Below are positions 17,442 to 26,238 of a DNA stretch of 64,000 nucleotides, piece by piece. The DNA lies in the NCBI RefSeq assembly GCF_003850565.1, contig NZ_CP027706.1, positions 1,488,001-1,552,000 of the forward strand, read 5' to 3'. The stretch is from Pseudomonas sessilinigenes. Lineage in GTDB: Bacteria; Pseudomonadota; Gammaproteobacteria; Pseudomonadales; Pseudomonadaceae. The notes beneath the pieces are model-generated. The model did no database searches, was not told the DNA's origin, and worked only from the letters and a program-made list of their open reading frames with translations. Position numbers and translations under genes: made by a program. The first letter of the stretch is position 1. Each line of letters begins with the position of its first letter.

Positions 17442-17986
17442 TCAGGCAGCTCCTTGCCGTTTTCTCGTTGTAGATGCTGCTTGCAATGCAGCAGGGCAAA
17501 GGCGATGTGTTTTTCCACCATGCTGACGGAAATTCCCATGCGCTTGGCAATCTGTGCCTGGCTCAACCCTTCGAAGCGGTGCAGCATAAGGGCTTCGCGG
17601 CGGCGCGGCGAGAGTTGGGCAAGGACTTCTTTCAATTGTTCCAGGCGTTGCAGGCGCTGGGCAGCAGGCAGCGGCTCGTGCTGTTCGTCGGCCAGCGGTT
17701 CGCTGTCGAAGCTTTCTTCGGGATGGGCGTCCTGGTGCACCTTGCTGCGCACCTGCTGGCGTCGCCAGTGATCGCGCAACAGGTTGCGGGCCATCTGGAA
17801 CAGGAAGGCCCGGGGCTGCTCCACCTGGGCCCGGTCACGGTAATCGAGCCATTGGGTGAATACGTCCTGGGTCATGTCCGCCGCGTCGTTGGCGTTGTCC
17901 GTCCGTTTACGCAGGAAATGCAGGATGTCCGCATAGAACCCGCGAACAGAGTCCGCCGACACAGAGTCGGGCTTGGGGCGAGACAT
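17438..17986 (-). CDS. FecI-family ECF sigma factor
   Basis: A 182-residue ECF sigma factor. Region 2 (about 15-80) contains 'DAADMTQDVFTQWLDYR' and 'PRAFLFQMARNLLRDHWRR'. Region 4 (about 115-168) contains 'LSPRRREALMLHRFEGLSQAQIAKRMGISVSMVEKHIAFAL'. There is an acidic, Gln-rich linker. It should direct transcription of the receptor gene when FecR signals. A Fur-box-like site lies just upstream, so iron starvation probably controls its expression. Confidence 0.93.
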   Translation of the reverse strand: MSRPKPDSVSADSVRGFYADILHFLRKRTDNANDAADMTQDVFTQWLDYRDRAQVEQPRAFLFQMARNLLRDHWRRQQVRSKVHQDAHPEESFDSEPLADEQHEPLPAAQRLQRLEQLKEVLAQLSPRRREALMLHRFEGLSQAQIAKRMGISVSMVEKHIAFALLHCKQHLQRENGKELPE

Positions 17987-18029
17987 GGATATCCTTCTTG
18001 ACGACGCGGTGGGCAGGAGGTCGCGAATG

Positions 18030-18048
18030 ATATCGAGAATTATTGCTA
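18030..18048 (-). promoter_or_regulatory. Candidate Fur box upstream of the ECF sigma gene
   Basis: The 19 bases at 18030-18048 match the classic Fur consensus at 12 of 19 positions by eye and lie about 45 bases upstream of the sigma-factor start. Iron-starvation sigma factors of Pseudomonas are usually Fur-repressed, which supports the call. The match is moderate. Confidence 0.5.
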
Positions 18049-18103
18049 TTTGTCACTTGGCCATTTGATGGCACTTTCCAGGTGCCCATCAGCCCCCCGC
18101 AAT

Positions 18104-18129
18104 GGCTTGTCGACCCGCGCCGACAAGCC
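18104..18129. terminator. Hairpin after the rhodanese gene
   Basis: A 9-base perfect stem (18104-18112 with 18121-18129) and 8-base loop sit 12 bases beyond the 3' end of the minus-strand rhodanese gene. There is no clear T-tract on the minus strand. Confidence 0.45.
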
Positions 18130-18140
18130 GTTGGCTGCCT

Positions 18141-19724
18141 TCAGATCACGAAGAATCCATGGGTGCCATCGCGTCCCAGCTGCGCCACCAGGCCGAACTC
18201 CCAGTCCAGGTAGGCCTGCATGGCTTCCCGGGGATTATCGGTACCTTCATAAGGGCGCCGGTAGCGATCGATGCGTGGCGAGGCCAGGCGCTGCTGGCCT
18301 TCTTCCAGGGGCAATCCGGCTTCGATCCAGGCGCTTGTGCCGCCGCTGAGAACGAACACCGGGCGTTGGGTCAGGGCCTGCAAGTGCGGTACGACGAAGC
18401 GCGCCAGCAGGCTGCTGCCACAGGTCAGGACGAAGCGCTCGGGTGGCGGCAGGCGCTCCAGGGCCTGGGCCAACTGGCTGGGCAGTACCCACCAGGCGCC
18501 AGGGATATGGCGTTGCACATGATTGGCGCTGGCAGTGACATCCAGCACCAGGGTGCCGGGCTCGCGCAGCCAGTCGGCCAGGGTCCGCGGGCTGATTTCC
18601 TCGACTACCGGGCTGTCTGGCAACGGTGCCTGCCACGGCCCGCGCACGCTGAAGTCGCTGCCCCGCAAGCCGTCGAGCACGGCTACTTGCCAGCCCATCT
18701 GCGCCAGCCATGAAGCGCTCATGTTGGCCCGCACGCCATCGTCGTCCACCAGCACCAGGCGCGCGCCGCGCACGCTGGCGAAATGGTCGGTCTCCTGCAC
18801 CAGCTGGCCGCCTGGGGTGGAGCGGGCGCCGGGCAGGTGGCCGGCGGCGAATTCTTCCGGGCTGCGCACATCGAACAGGTAGCTGGTGCGCTGGGGTTCG
18901 GCCTGCCAGCGGCGCCACTGGGCCAGGTCGATGCGCGCCACGTCGGCCCGGTCGGCCACCGCCCGGGCCGCGGCCTGGGCTTGTGCGCGGTGGGCGCCGA
19001 CGTGTGTGGTGAGGCGCCGCTGCTGGCCGTGTTCCAGGGCCTGGCCGGCGAGGGTCCAGCCGATGGTGCCGTTGCGCAGGGCCGCCACCGGGTTGGGAAT
19101 ACCGGCGTTCACCAGCGATTGGGTGCCGATGATGCTGCGGGTGCGCCCGGCACAATTGACCACCACCCGGGTTTGCGGATCGGGCGCCAGTTCACGGACC
19201 CGCAGCACCAGCTCGGCCCCGGGCACGCTGGTACTGCCAGGGATGCTCATGGTCTGGTACTCGTCGAAGCGCCGGGCATCGAGCACCACCAGGTCGGCTT
19301 GCTGATCGAGCAGGGCCTGCAACTCCTCGGCAGCCAGCGATGGCGTGTGGCGCTCGGTCTCCACCAGTTCGCCAAAGGCCTTGCTCGGCACGTTGACGTC
19401 CTTGAACAACTCGCCCCCGGCGTTGTGCCAACCGTCGAGGCCGCCTGCGAGCAGGGCGACATCGCTGTAGCCCAGTTGCCGCAGGCGGGTTGCGGCGCGT
19501 TCGGCCAGGCCTTCGCCCTGGTCGTAGAGGGTGATGGCGGTATCGCGCCTGGGGATGCGCGCATACACCTCCAGCTCCAGTTTCGACAGCGCGATGTTGG
19601 TGGCGAACAGCGGATGGGCCTCGGCGAAGGGCGCTTCTTCACGCACGTCCACCAGGGCCAGTTCCTGGCGTTCGAGCAAGGCCTGGCGGATCTGTGCCGG
19701 GCGGCGGGTCGGGAAATCGGTCAT
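18141..19724 (-). CDS. Four-domain rhodanese-like sulfurtransferase
   Basis: A 527-residue cytoplasmic protein made of four rhodanese-like units (about 10-110, 130-235, 265-370, 380-480). The second has a typical active loop, 'VVNCAGRTRSIIG', with the catalytic Cys, and the fourth has 'VLTCGSSLLARF'. The first and third lack the Cys in the equivalent loop, so they look structural. It would move sulfane sulfur, for example from thiosulfate or persulfide. It overlaps the thiol dioxygenase gene by 4 bases, so the two act together in thiol-sulfur oxidation. P. aeruginosa PA2601-PA2603 has, from memory, the same LysR/dioxygenase/rhodanese order. Confidence 0.88.
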   Translation of the reverse strand: MTDFPTRRPAQIRQALLERQELALVDVREEAPFAEAHPLFATNIALSKLELEVYARIPRRDTAITLYDQGEGLAERAATRLRQLGYSDVALLAGGLDGWHNAGGELFKDVNVPSKAFGELVETERHTPSLAAEELQALLDQQADLVVLDARRFDEYQTMSIPGSTSVPGAELVLRVRELAPDPQTRVVVNCAGRTRSIIGTQSLVNAGIPNPVAALRNGTIGWTLAGQALEHGQQRRLTTHVGAHRAQAQAAARAVADRADVARIDLAQWRRWQAEPQRTSYLFDVRSPEEFAAGHLPGARSTPGGQLVQETDHFASVRGARLVLVDDDGVRANMSASWLAQMGWQVAVLDGLRGSDFSVRGPWQAPLPDSPVVEEISPRTLADWLREPGTLVLDVTASANHVQRHIPGAWWVLPSQLAQALERLPPPERFVLTCGSSLLARFVVPHLQALTQRPVFVLSGGTSAWIEAGLPLEEGQQRLASPRIDRYRRPYEGTDNPREAMQAYLDWEFGLVAQLGRDGTHGFFVI

Positions 19725-20350
19725 TGCAGGGGCTCCTTCGACAGGTCCCAGAGGTTGGGCAGCAAGGTATTGGAATAGCCGGAGATGAAGAGCTTCTCGT
19801 GACCGTCCAGGTCATGCACCCCACGCCGCACCGCGCCGATGTTGGCGCCGTAGACATGGATGCTGATGGACACCCGGTCGGCATGGGCGTTGGTCACCTG
19901 GTGGATATCGCCAATACGCGGCGACACCGCTTCCACCTGGCCCGGCACCAGGCGCACCGGTGAGCCGGCAGGTCGCAGGCGGCCGTCGGCCAGGCGCTCG
20001 AAGCCCTGGGAGTCCTCGGCGCCGCGCAGCATGCCGATCAGGCCCCAGGTGCGGTGGTCATGAATCGGCGTGCATTGGCCCGGGCCCCAGACGAAGCTGA
20101 CGATGGAGAAGCGCTGGCGCGAGTCGGTGTGCAGCAGGAATTGCTGGTAGCGCTGCGGGTCGGCCTGGGCGAAGGCGTCGGGCAGCCAGTCGTCCTGGCT
20201 TACCAGGCGTTGCAGCAAGGCCGCGCCCTGGTCCAGGACCCGGACTTCGTCGGGATGACTGTCGAGCAGTTCGGCCAGGTCGCCGATGAAGCCGCGCAGG
20301 CGGGCCAGGTTGGGTGAGGCGATGGAGACGGTCGAGGCGTTGTGGGGCAT
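19721..20350 (-). CDS. Cysteine/3-mercaptopropionate-type thiol dioxygenase
   Basis: A 209-residue cupin of the cysteine dioxygenase type I family. The iron ligands are visible: the two His of 'TPIHDHRTWG' and the His of 'SISIHVYG'. The enzyme adds O2 to a thiol to give a sulfinic acid. Bacterial members of this length next to LysR and rhodanese genes are often 3-mercaptopropionate dioxygenases, but cysteine is also possible. The ATG at 20350 has GGAGGGAA upstream and drops an 11-residue extension. It is divergent from the LysR gene across about 106 bases. Confidence 0.85.
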   Translation of the reverse strand: MPHNASTVSIASPNLARLRGFIGDLAELLDSHPDEVRVLDQGAALLQRLVSQDDWLPDAFAQADPQRYQQFLLHTDSRQRFSIVSFVWGPGQCTPIHDHRTWGLIGMLRGAEDSQGFERLADGRLRPAGSPVRLVPGQVEAVSPRIGDIHQVTNAHADRVSISIHVYGANIGAVRRGVHDLDGHEKLFISGYSNTLLPNLWDLSKEPLQ

Positions 20351-20456
20351 GGGTTCCCTCCGTGGACACAGGACGAACGACACGAACTACACGGTCGAGC
20401 TAAAAGGTATTATTCTTATCGAACATTTTTCCAGTCATTTATTATGCGAAAAAAGA

Positions 20457-21356
20457 ATGAAGATAGATGATCTGAACGCGTTCGTGGCGGTGATCCGCTG
20501 CCAGACCATCAGCCAGGCGGCCGACGCCCTCCAACTGACCCAGCCGGCCATCACCCGCCGGGTGCAGAACTTCGAGGAGGCGCTCGGGGTCGAGCTGCTG
20601 GATCGCAATACCAAGCCGCTCAAGCCCACCAGCATGGGCCTCAGGGTGTATGGCCAGTGCCTGGAGGTGCTACGCAGCATCGATGCGCTGAACGAGCTGG
20701 TGGCCAGTGACGGCGCCCCCAGCGGCGCCCTGCGCATCGGCGTGCCACAGACCATTGGCGATGTGGTGCTGCTCGATGCCCTGAGCCAGTTGAAGGCCCT
20801 CTACCCGCAGTTGCAAACCTCGGTGGCCACCGGTTGGGGCAGCCACCTGCTGGGCAAGGTCGAGAACGGCGAGCTGGATGTGGTGGCCGCGCTGTTTCCT
20901 GCCGGCAAGGTGTTTCCCGAGGCGGTGGTGGGGCGCTCCCTGGGCAGCATGAACCTGGTGGTCGTGGCGGCCCGGGGCGAAGCGCGCAAGCGTTCCTGCA
21001 AGCTTGCCGATTGTTACCAGCGCGGCTGGGTGCTCAATCCCGATGGCTGCGGTTTCCGTGCTGGCCTGCAACGGGCCCTGAGTGCACAGGGCCTGTCGCT
21101 GCAGATCAACCTGGAGACCTTCGGCACCGAGCTGCAACTGGGGTTGATCGCCAATGGCCTGGGGTATGGCCTGGTGCCGCTGCCGTTGCTGGAAAACAGC
21201 AGCCACCGGGACAAGCTGGAGATCGTGCCGGTCAGTGATTTCAAGCCGGTGATCGACCTGTGGCTGATCCATCCGCGCTTCCTCGGCAACCTCCAGGAGC
21301 CTGTGAGCATGTTCGGCGAAATGGTGGCCGCCCGTGTCGGCCAGTCACCGTCCTGA
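20457..21356 (+). CDS. LysR-family transcriptional regulator
   Basis: A 299-residue LysR protein. The winged HTH is at residues 1-60 ('LNAFVAVIRCQTISQAADALQLTQPAITRRVQNFEEAL') and the effector domain at about 88-290. The ATG at 20457 begins 'MKIDDLNAF'; longer readings add an unconserved leader. It is divergent from the thiol dioxygenase/rhodanese pair and directly upstream of the ABC transporter operon. It is well placed to control both, as CysB-like LysR regulators do for sulfur genes. The effector is not known. Confidence 0.9.
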   Translation: MKIDDLNAFVAVIRCQTISQAADALQLTQPAITRRVQNFEEALGVELLDRNTKPLKPTSMGLRVYGQCLEVLRSIDALNELVASDGAPSGALRIGVPQTIGDVVLLDALSQLKALYPQLQTSVATGWGSHLLGKVENGELDVVAALFPAGKVFPEAVVGRSLGSMNLVVVAARGEARKRSCKLADCYQRGWVLNPDGCGFRAGLQRALSAQGLSLQINLETFGTELQLGLIANGLGYGLVPLPLLENSSHRDKLEIVPVSDFKPVIDLWLIHPRFLGNLQEPVSMFGEMVAARVGQSPS

Positions 21357-21388
21357 ACGGGGCGGATAGCTCGCTGATTTGCAAGTGA

Positions 21389-21419
21389 ATTGCATATCTC
21401 AATTGCCAGTTAATGCAAT
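21389..21419. promoter_or_regulatory. Inverted repeat upstream of the ABC transporter operon
   Basis: A perfect 7-base inverted repeat, ATTGCAT (21389-21395) and ATGCAAT (21413-21419), lies in the AT-rich 156-base gap before the permease gene. It is a plausible LysR-type or other activator site. A related TTGCATAT string occurs near 28538, ahead of the amine oxidase gene. Confidence 0.4.
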
Positions 21420-21512
21420 ATATGTATATTAAATTAGAACCAAAACGAATTTCACGGACGTTTTTTATGTAGTTAGCATGGGATTCGAACGCGCTGAAAT
21501 AGGGATATTGAA

Positions 21513-22334
21513 ATGCCTGCGCAAGCCCCGCTCAAAGTCTCCGGCCATTGGACCGCAAGCCCTGGATATCGGGCCCTGGTGCAACTGCTGCTACGCCTGG
21601 CCAGCCCCTTGCTGCTGCTCTTGCTGTGGGAATTGGCCGCGCGCACCGGTTTGTTGCCGGCGCGGGTCATCGCCGCCCCCAGCACCATCGGTGCCACCCT
21701 GTGGCAGATGCTGGGCAGCGGTGAACTGGGCGGGCATCTGTGGGTATCCCTCAAGCGCGCTTTCGCTGGCCTGGCCATCGGCGTCAGCCTCGGTACGCTG
21801 CTCGCCCTGTTGGCCGGCCTGTCGCGCGGTGGCGAGCTGGCCATCGACTCGCCGATGCAGATGCTGCGTACCCTGCCGTTCCTGGCCATCGTGCCGCTGT
21901 TCATCCTCTGGTTTGGGGTTGGCGAGACGCCCAAGATCGCCCTGATCGCCCTGGGCACCACCTTTCCCATCTACCTCACGCTGTTCTCCGGCATCCGCAG
22001 CCTCGATCCCAAGCTGGTGGAGGCCGCGACCCTGCTAGGCCTCAAGCGCTGGGAACTGATCGCCCACGTGATCCTGCCCGGGGCCCTGCCGGCGTTCTTC
22101 GTCGGCTTGCGCTACGCCTTCGGCATCAGCTGGCTGGGCCTGGTGGTGGTGGAGCAGATCAACGCCAGCGCCGGCATCGGCTACCTGGTCAACGACGCCC
22201 GGGACTTCATGCGCACCGACGTGATCGTGATCTGCCTGCTGGTCTACAGCGTGCTCGGCCTGGGCATCGATGCCCTGGTACGGGGCCTTGAACGTTTCGC
22301 CCTGGCCTGGCGGCCGACTTTCATCAGGAGTTGA
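21513..22334 (+). CDS. ABC transporter permease, SsuC-like
   Basis: A 273-residue inner-membrane permease of the sulfonate/nitrate/taurine (SsuC/TauC) class with about six transmembrane helices. The cytoplasmic EAA loop 'EAATLLGLKRWELIAHVILPGALP' would dock with the ATPase encoded 3 bases downstream. The family imports alkanesulfonates, taurine, nitrate or thiamine precursors. The surrounding thiol dioxygenase, rhodanese and flavoprotein genes favour an organosulfur substrate. Two candidate solute-binding proteins are encoded downstream (26239, 33332). Confidence 0.9.
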   Translation: MPAQAPLKVSGHWTASPGYRALVQLLLRLASPLLLLLLWELAARTGLLPARVIAAPSTIGATLWQMLGSGELGGHLWVSLKRAFAGLAIGVSLGTLLALLAGLSRGGELAIDSPMQMLRTLPFLAIVPLFILWFGVGETPKIALIALGTTFPIYLTLFSGIRSLDPKLVEAATLLGLKRWELIAHVILPGALPAFFVGLRYAFGISWLGLVVVEQINASAGIGYLVNDARDFMRTDVIVICLLVYSVLGLGIDALVRGLERFALAWRPTFIRS

Positions 22335-22337
22335 GCC

Positions 22338-23132
22338 ATGCACCTGTCATCTTCGCTATCGGGCCCGACCGCAGCGGGCCATTCGCTGACCGCTGTCGAA
22401 GGCCGTGGCATCACCCGGCGCTTCGCCGGGCAGGCGGTACTCGACGAACTGGACCTGGACATCGCCCCGGGAGAGTTCGTCGCCCTGCTGGGCCGCAGCG
22501 GTTCGGGCAAGACCACTTTGTTGCGCGCCCTGGCCGGCCTGGAACCCATCGACGCCGGGCGCTTGCAGGTACCGACGGCCATGGCCGCGGTGTTCCAGGA
22601 GCCACGCTTGATGCCCTGGAAGCGCGTTTGGCGCAACGTCGCCCTCGGCGTGCGGGGCGAGCAGGTGCGCCAGCGGGCCCAGGCGGCGCTGGAGGAAGTG
22701 GGCCTGGCCCATCGGTTGCAGGCCTGGCCCGGCACCTTGTCCGGTGGCGAGGCCCAGCGTGTGGCCCTCGCCCGGGCCCTGGTGCGTGAGCCGCAGCTGT
22801 TGTTGCTGGACGAACCCTTTGCCGCCCTCGACGCGCTGACGCGGATCCGCATGCATCGGTTGATCATCCGCCTGTGGCAGGCCCATGCCCCGGCGGTGCT
22901 GCTGGTGACCCACGATGTCGATGAAGCCCTGCTGCTGGCCGATCGCGTGCTGGTGCTGGCCAACGGGCGCATTGCCGAACAACTGCCGATCCGCCTGCCG
23001 CGCCCGCGCCAGGCCGGCCTTCCCGGGTTCCAGCAACTGCGTGGGCAGTTGCTGCAATTACTGGGCGTCGAAACCGAGGCCGAACCGGCCTCCCTTGTTG
23101 CCCCACCACTGAGCAGGATTGCCAGCCGATGA
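22338..23132 (+). CDS. ABC transporter ATP-binding protein, SsuB-like
   Basis: A 264-residue ABC ATPase with Walker A 'GRSGSGKTT', Q-loop 'VFQEPRLMPW', signature 'LSGGEAQR', Walker B 'LLLLDEPFAALD' and switch His in 'LLVTHDVDEA'. The 'PRLMPWKRVWRNVALG' region is typical of the SsuB/TauB class. It powers the permease encoded 3 bases upstream. It overlaps the flavoprotein gene downstream by 4 bases, so translation is coupled. Confidence 0.93.
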   Translation: MHLSSSLSGPTAAGHSLTAVEGRGITRRFAGQAVLDELDLDIAPGEFVALLGRSGSGKTTLLRALAGLEPIDAGRLQVPTAMAAVFQEPRLMPWKRVWRNVALGVRGEQVRQRAQAALEEVGLAHRLQAWPGTLSGGEAQRVALARALVREPQLLLLDEPFAALDALTRIRMHRLIIRLWQAHAPAVLLVTHDVDEALLLADRVLVLANGRIAEQLPIRLPRPRQAGLPGFQQLRGQLLQLLGVETEAEPASLVAPPLSRIASR

Positions 23133-24328
23133 GCCTTTGCACCGAACCATCCATCGCCACTGCGGCGCCCCTTGAGCTGGACTCCGTAGCGTTCGCCGAC
23201 CTGCTGCAGCAGTTGAGCGAGGAGTTTGCCGCCACGGCGGCCCACTATGATCGCCACAGCGAGTTTCCCCATGCCAACCTGCAACGCCTGCACCAGCATG
23301 GCTTGCTGGCCTTGACCGTACCCCGGGCCCTGGGCGGCAGCGAGGCGACCCTGGCCCAGGCGCGGCGGGTGATCGGCGCCGTGGCCCAGGGCGAACCTTC
23401 CACCGCCCTGGTGTTGGTGATGCAGTATTTGCAGCACACGCGCCTGCAGCAGAACACCGCCTGGCCCCTGCACCTGCGCCAGCAAGTGGCCCGCGAAGCG
23501 GTGCAGGACGGAGCCCTGATCAATGCGTTGCGGGTCGAGCCGGACCTGGGCACTCCCGCTCGTGGCGGCCTGCCGGCCACCCTGGCGCGGCGGGTCGAGG
23601 GCGGTTGGTCGCTCAGCGGTCGCAAGATCTACTCCACCGGCATTCCCGGGCTGACCTGGCTGGCGGTGTGGGCCCGCAGCGACGAGCCCGAGCCCCGCGT
23701 GGGCACCTGGCTGGTGCACCGTGACAGCCCGGGCATCCGCATCGAGGAAACCTGGGACCATCTGGGCATGCGTGCCACCGGCAGCCACGATGTAATCTTC
23801 GATGAGGTGTTCGTGCCCCTGGAGCAGGCGGTGGACATCCAGCTGGCCAACGTCCCGCGACCTTCGGAGCTGGACAGCAAGGGCGTGCTCTGGCTGGCGG
23901 TCTTGCTGTCGGCGATCTACGACGGGGTGGCCCGTGCCGCCCGCGACTGGTTGCTGGGCTGGCTCGCTCAACGGGCCCCGGCCAACCTCGGCGCGCCGCT
24001 GTCGAGCCTGCCGCGTTTCCAGGAACTGATCGGGCGTATCGATGCCTTGTTGCTGAACAACCGGGTACTGCTCGACGCCGCCGCCGAAGGGCGGATCGCC
24101 GCCAGCGAGGCCACCCAGGTCAAGTACCTGGTCACCAGCAACGCCATCAGTGCGGTGGAACTGGGGATCGAGGCCATCGGCAACCCGGGGCTGGCCCGGG
24201 GCAATCCCATCGAGCGCCACTATCGCGATGTGCTGTGCAGCCGCATCCATACGCCGCAGAACGACGCCATCCTCGGCGCGGTGGGGCGTGCCGCGTTCGC
24301 CTTGCCCAGCCGTGGAGCCCAGGCGTGA
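23129..24328 (+). CDS. Acyl-CoA dehydrogenase-fold flavoprotein (DszC/SfnC-like)
   Basis: A 399-residue protein of the acyl-CoA dehydrogenase superfamily: helical N-domain, a middle beta-domain with 'GGWSLSGRKIYSTGIPGLTWLAVWARSDE', and a helical C-domain. Members in sulfonate or sulfide gene clusters (DszC, SfnC) are FMNH2/FAD-dependent monooxygenases rather than dehydrogenases. The transporter context favours oxidation of an organosulfur compound. It overlaps its neighbours by 4 bases on both sides. A true acyl-CoA dehydrogenase cannot be excluded. Confidence 0.82.
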   Translation: MSLCTEPSIATAAPLELDSVAFADLLQQLSEEFAATAAHYDRHSEFPHANLQRLHQHGLLALTVPRALGGSEATLAQARRVIGAVAQGEPSTALVLVMQYLQHTRLQQNTAWPLHLRQQVAREAVQDGALINALRVEPDLGTPARGGLPATLARRVEGGWSLSGRKIYSTGIPGLTWLAVWARSDEPEPRVGTWLVHRDSPGIRIEETWDHLGMRATGSHDVIFDEVFVPLEQAVDIQLANVPRPSELDSKGVLWLAVLLSAIYDGVARAARDWLLGWLAQRAPANLGAPLSSLPRFQELIGRIDALLLNNRVLLDAAAEGRIAASEATQVKYLVTSNAISAVELGIEAIGNPGLARGNPIERHYRDVLCSRIHTPQNDAILGAVGRAAFALPSRGAQA

Positions 24329-25263
24329 CGCGCATCGCCAGCCAGCTCGACGCAGCCTTCAACCGGCAATTGCGCCAGTGGCTGCCCGGGATCGAGGTGC
24401 TGGACCTGCCCCGGGGTATTCCCGCCGGCTTGCCCACGGATATCCAGGTGCTGCTGGCCGCGCCCCATGCCGATTTTCGCGACGCGGCGCAGCCACCGAC
24501 CGGCTGGCCCTTCGGCCTGGGTTTCGTGCAACTGGCCAGTTCCGGCCTGGATTACTTTCCCCGCTGGCTGTTCGAGCACCTGCCGGTGGCCAGTGCCCGG
24601 GGCTGCACTGCGTCCAGCATCGCCGAGTTCGTCCTGGCGGCGATCTTCGCCGCCGCCAAGGGATTGCCCCAGGTGTGGGTCGAGCGCGCCGAACATTGGC
24701 AGCAACGACCGCTGGCGGCGGTGGCCGGCAGCACCCTGGGCTTGTTCGGTTTTGGCAGCATTGCCCGGGAACTGGCGCCCAAGGCCCTGGCGCTGGGCAT
24801 GCGGGTGCTGGCCCTGCGGCGTTCGCCGCAGCCTTTGCAGGTGCCCGGGGTGGAGTCGGTGAGCGACCTGGGGCAACTGTTTTCCCGAGCCGACCACCTG
24901 TTGCTGGCGGTGCCGCTGACCGAGCAGACCCGCCAGGTGGTCGACGCCGATGTGCTGGCCATGGCCAAGCCGGGGCTGCACCTGATCAATATCGCCCGGG
25001 GCGCGCTGATCGATCAGCCGGCGCTGCTCAAGGCCCTGGACAGCGGGCGCATCGGCCTGGCCAGCCTGGATGTGGCTGATCCCGAGCCGTTGCCCGAGGG
25101 GCATCCGTTCTACCGCCATCCACGGATTCACCTGTCGCCACACACCTCGGCCAACTCGCCCGGGGTCTACCTGAATATCGCCCGGCTGTTGGAGCGCAAC
25201 CTCGGGCATTGGGGCGATGGTTTGCCGCTGGAAAATCCGGTGCAGATCCAGCGTGGCTACTAG
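24325..25263 (+). CDS. D-isomer-specific 2-hydroxyacid dehydrogenase
   Basis: A 312-residue NAD(P)-dependent dehydrogenase. The nucleotide-binding 'LGLFGFGSIARELAPKALALGM', catalytic Arg in 'LINIARGALID', Glu region in 'DVADPEPLPEGHPFY' and His in 'LSPHTSAN' are all visible. It begins at GTG 24325, overlapping the upstream stop. It would reduce a 2-keto acid or oxidise the 2-hydroxy acid, such as one left after sulfur removal from the imported compound. The substrate is unassigned. Confidence 0.88.
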   Translation: MTRIASQLDAAFNRQLRQWLPGIEVLDLPRGIPAGLPTDIQVLLAAPHADFRDAAQPPTGWPFGLGFVQLASSGLDYFPRWLFEHLPVASARGCTASSIAEFVLAAIFAAAKGLPQVWVERAEHWQQRPLAAVAGSTLGLFGFGSIARELAPKALALGMRVLALRRSPQPLQVPGVESVSDLGQLFSRADHLLLAVPLTEQTRQVVDADVLAMAKPGLHLINIARGALIDQPALLKALDSGRIGLASLDVADPEPLPEGHPFYRHPRIHLSPHTSANSPGVYLNIARLLERNLGHWGDGLPLENPVQIQRGY

Positions 25264-25320
25264 CGTGCGGTGCCTAGGTCTTGCGGTGATCGTCAGGCAA
25301 GGCCCATGGCGGTTTGTGTC

Positions 25321-25339
25321 GCCGCTGCCGAAGGCTGCG
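25321..25339. repeat. Diverged REP-like half element
   Basis: The 19 bases here (GCCGCTGCCGAAGGCTGCG) resemble the core of the palindrome at 12532-12653. They lie in the 154-base gap between the dehydrogenase and the class II aldolase genes. Only one arm is present. Confidence 0.4.
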
Positions 25340-25417
25340 TAGCAGACGCGGGGATCTTGAGACCGCAGAAGGGCAGGCGGGAGCAGGGTATTGATGAGCA
25401 TTTCAAGGAGAGTGGAT

Positions 25418-26227
25418 ATGACCGCACATTTTCGTCCCGCGGTGTATGACTTGCCCCGCGATGGGCATACGGTTTTTCGCTGGGAGCACCCGCCGCGCCA
25501 AGCCAGTGTCGAGCTCGAGCGATTGCAACGCAAGCAGAGCCTGGCGGCGGCGTTCCGGGTCTTCGCCCGTCTGGGTTTCGACATGGGGGGGGCCGGGCAT
25601 ATCACGGTGCGCGACCCGGAGCACCCGGAGCATTTCTGGGTCAACCCGGTGGGGGTGTATTTCGGCCATGTACGGGTCTCCGACCTGTTGCTGGTGGACC
25701 CCGACGGCGCCATCGTCGAAGGCGAGGGCGCGTTGAACCTCGCGGCGTTCGCCATCCATGCGGCGCTGCACCAGGCCCATCCTGAGGTGGTGGCCGCCGC
25801 CCATGCCCATTCGTTGCACGGCAAGGCCTGGTCGAGCCTGGGTCGCCTGCTGGACCCGCTGACCCAGGATGCCTGCGCCTTCTATGAGCGGCACGCGCTG
25901 TTCGACAACTTCTCCGGGGTGGTGCTGGAGGCCAGCGAAGGGGCGCGGATCGCCGCCGCCTTGCACGGGCACAAGGCGCTGATCCTGCAGAACCATGGCC
26001 TGCTCACGGTGGGCGAGACCGTCGAGGCGGCGGCCTGGCGCTTCATCGCCATGGACAACGCCGCCCAGGCCCAACTACTGGCCGAGGCTGCCGGTACGCC
26101 ACGGCCCATTCCCCATGATGTGGCCCGCCACACGGCGCGCCAGGTGGGCACCGAGTTTGGCGCCTGGTTCAGTTTCCAGCCCTACCGCGAGCGCATCCTG
26201 CGCGAAGAAGCAGATTTTCTCGATTGA
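25418..26227 (+). CDS. Class II aldolase/adducin-family protein
   Basis: A 269-residue class II aldolase-fold protein. Zinc-binding His residues are seen in 'VVAAAHAHSLHGKAWSS' and 'LILQNHGLLTVG', and the N-terminal 'ARLGFDMGGAGHITVRDPE' is the substrate-phosphate or glycine-rich loop. Members are aldolases, epimerases or decarboxylases acting on hydroxy-carbonyl compounds. The ATG at 25418 has AAGGAG upstream. It probably works after the hydroxyacid dehydrogenase in the same pathway; the substrate is unknown. Confidence 0.82.
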   Translation: MTAHFRPAVYDLPRDGHTVFRWEHPPRQASVELERLQRKQSLAAAFRVFARLGFDMGGAGHITVRDPEHPEHFWVNPVGVYFGHVRVSDLLLVDPDGAIVEGEGALNLAAFAIHAALHQAHPEVVAAAHAHSLHGKAWSSLGRLLDPLTQDACAFYERHALFDNFSGVVLEASEGARIAAALHGHKALILQNHGLLTVGETVEAAAWRFIAMDNAAQAQLLAEAAGTPRPIPHDVARHTARQVGTEFGAWFSFQPYRERILREEADFLD

Positions 26228-26238
26228 GGACAGCCAGC

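Noticed and set aside
22244..24250. 668-codon minus-strand frame
   Set aside because: Antisense to the ABC ATPase and the flavoprotein. It shows no domain and only mirrors their codon bias.
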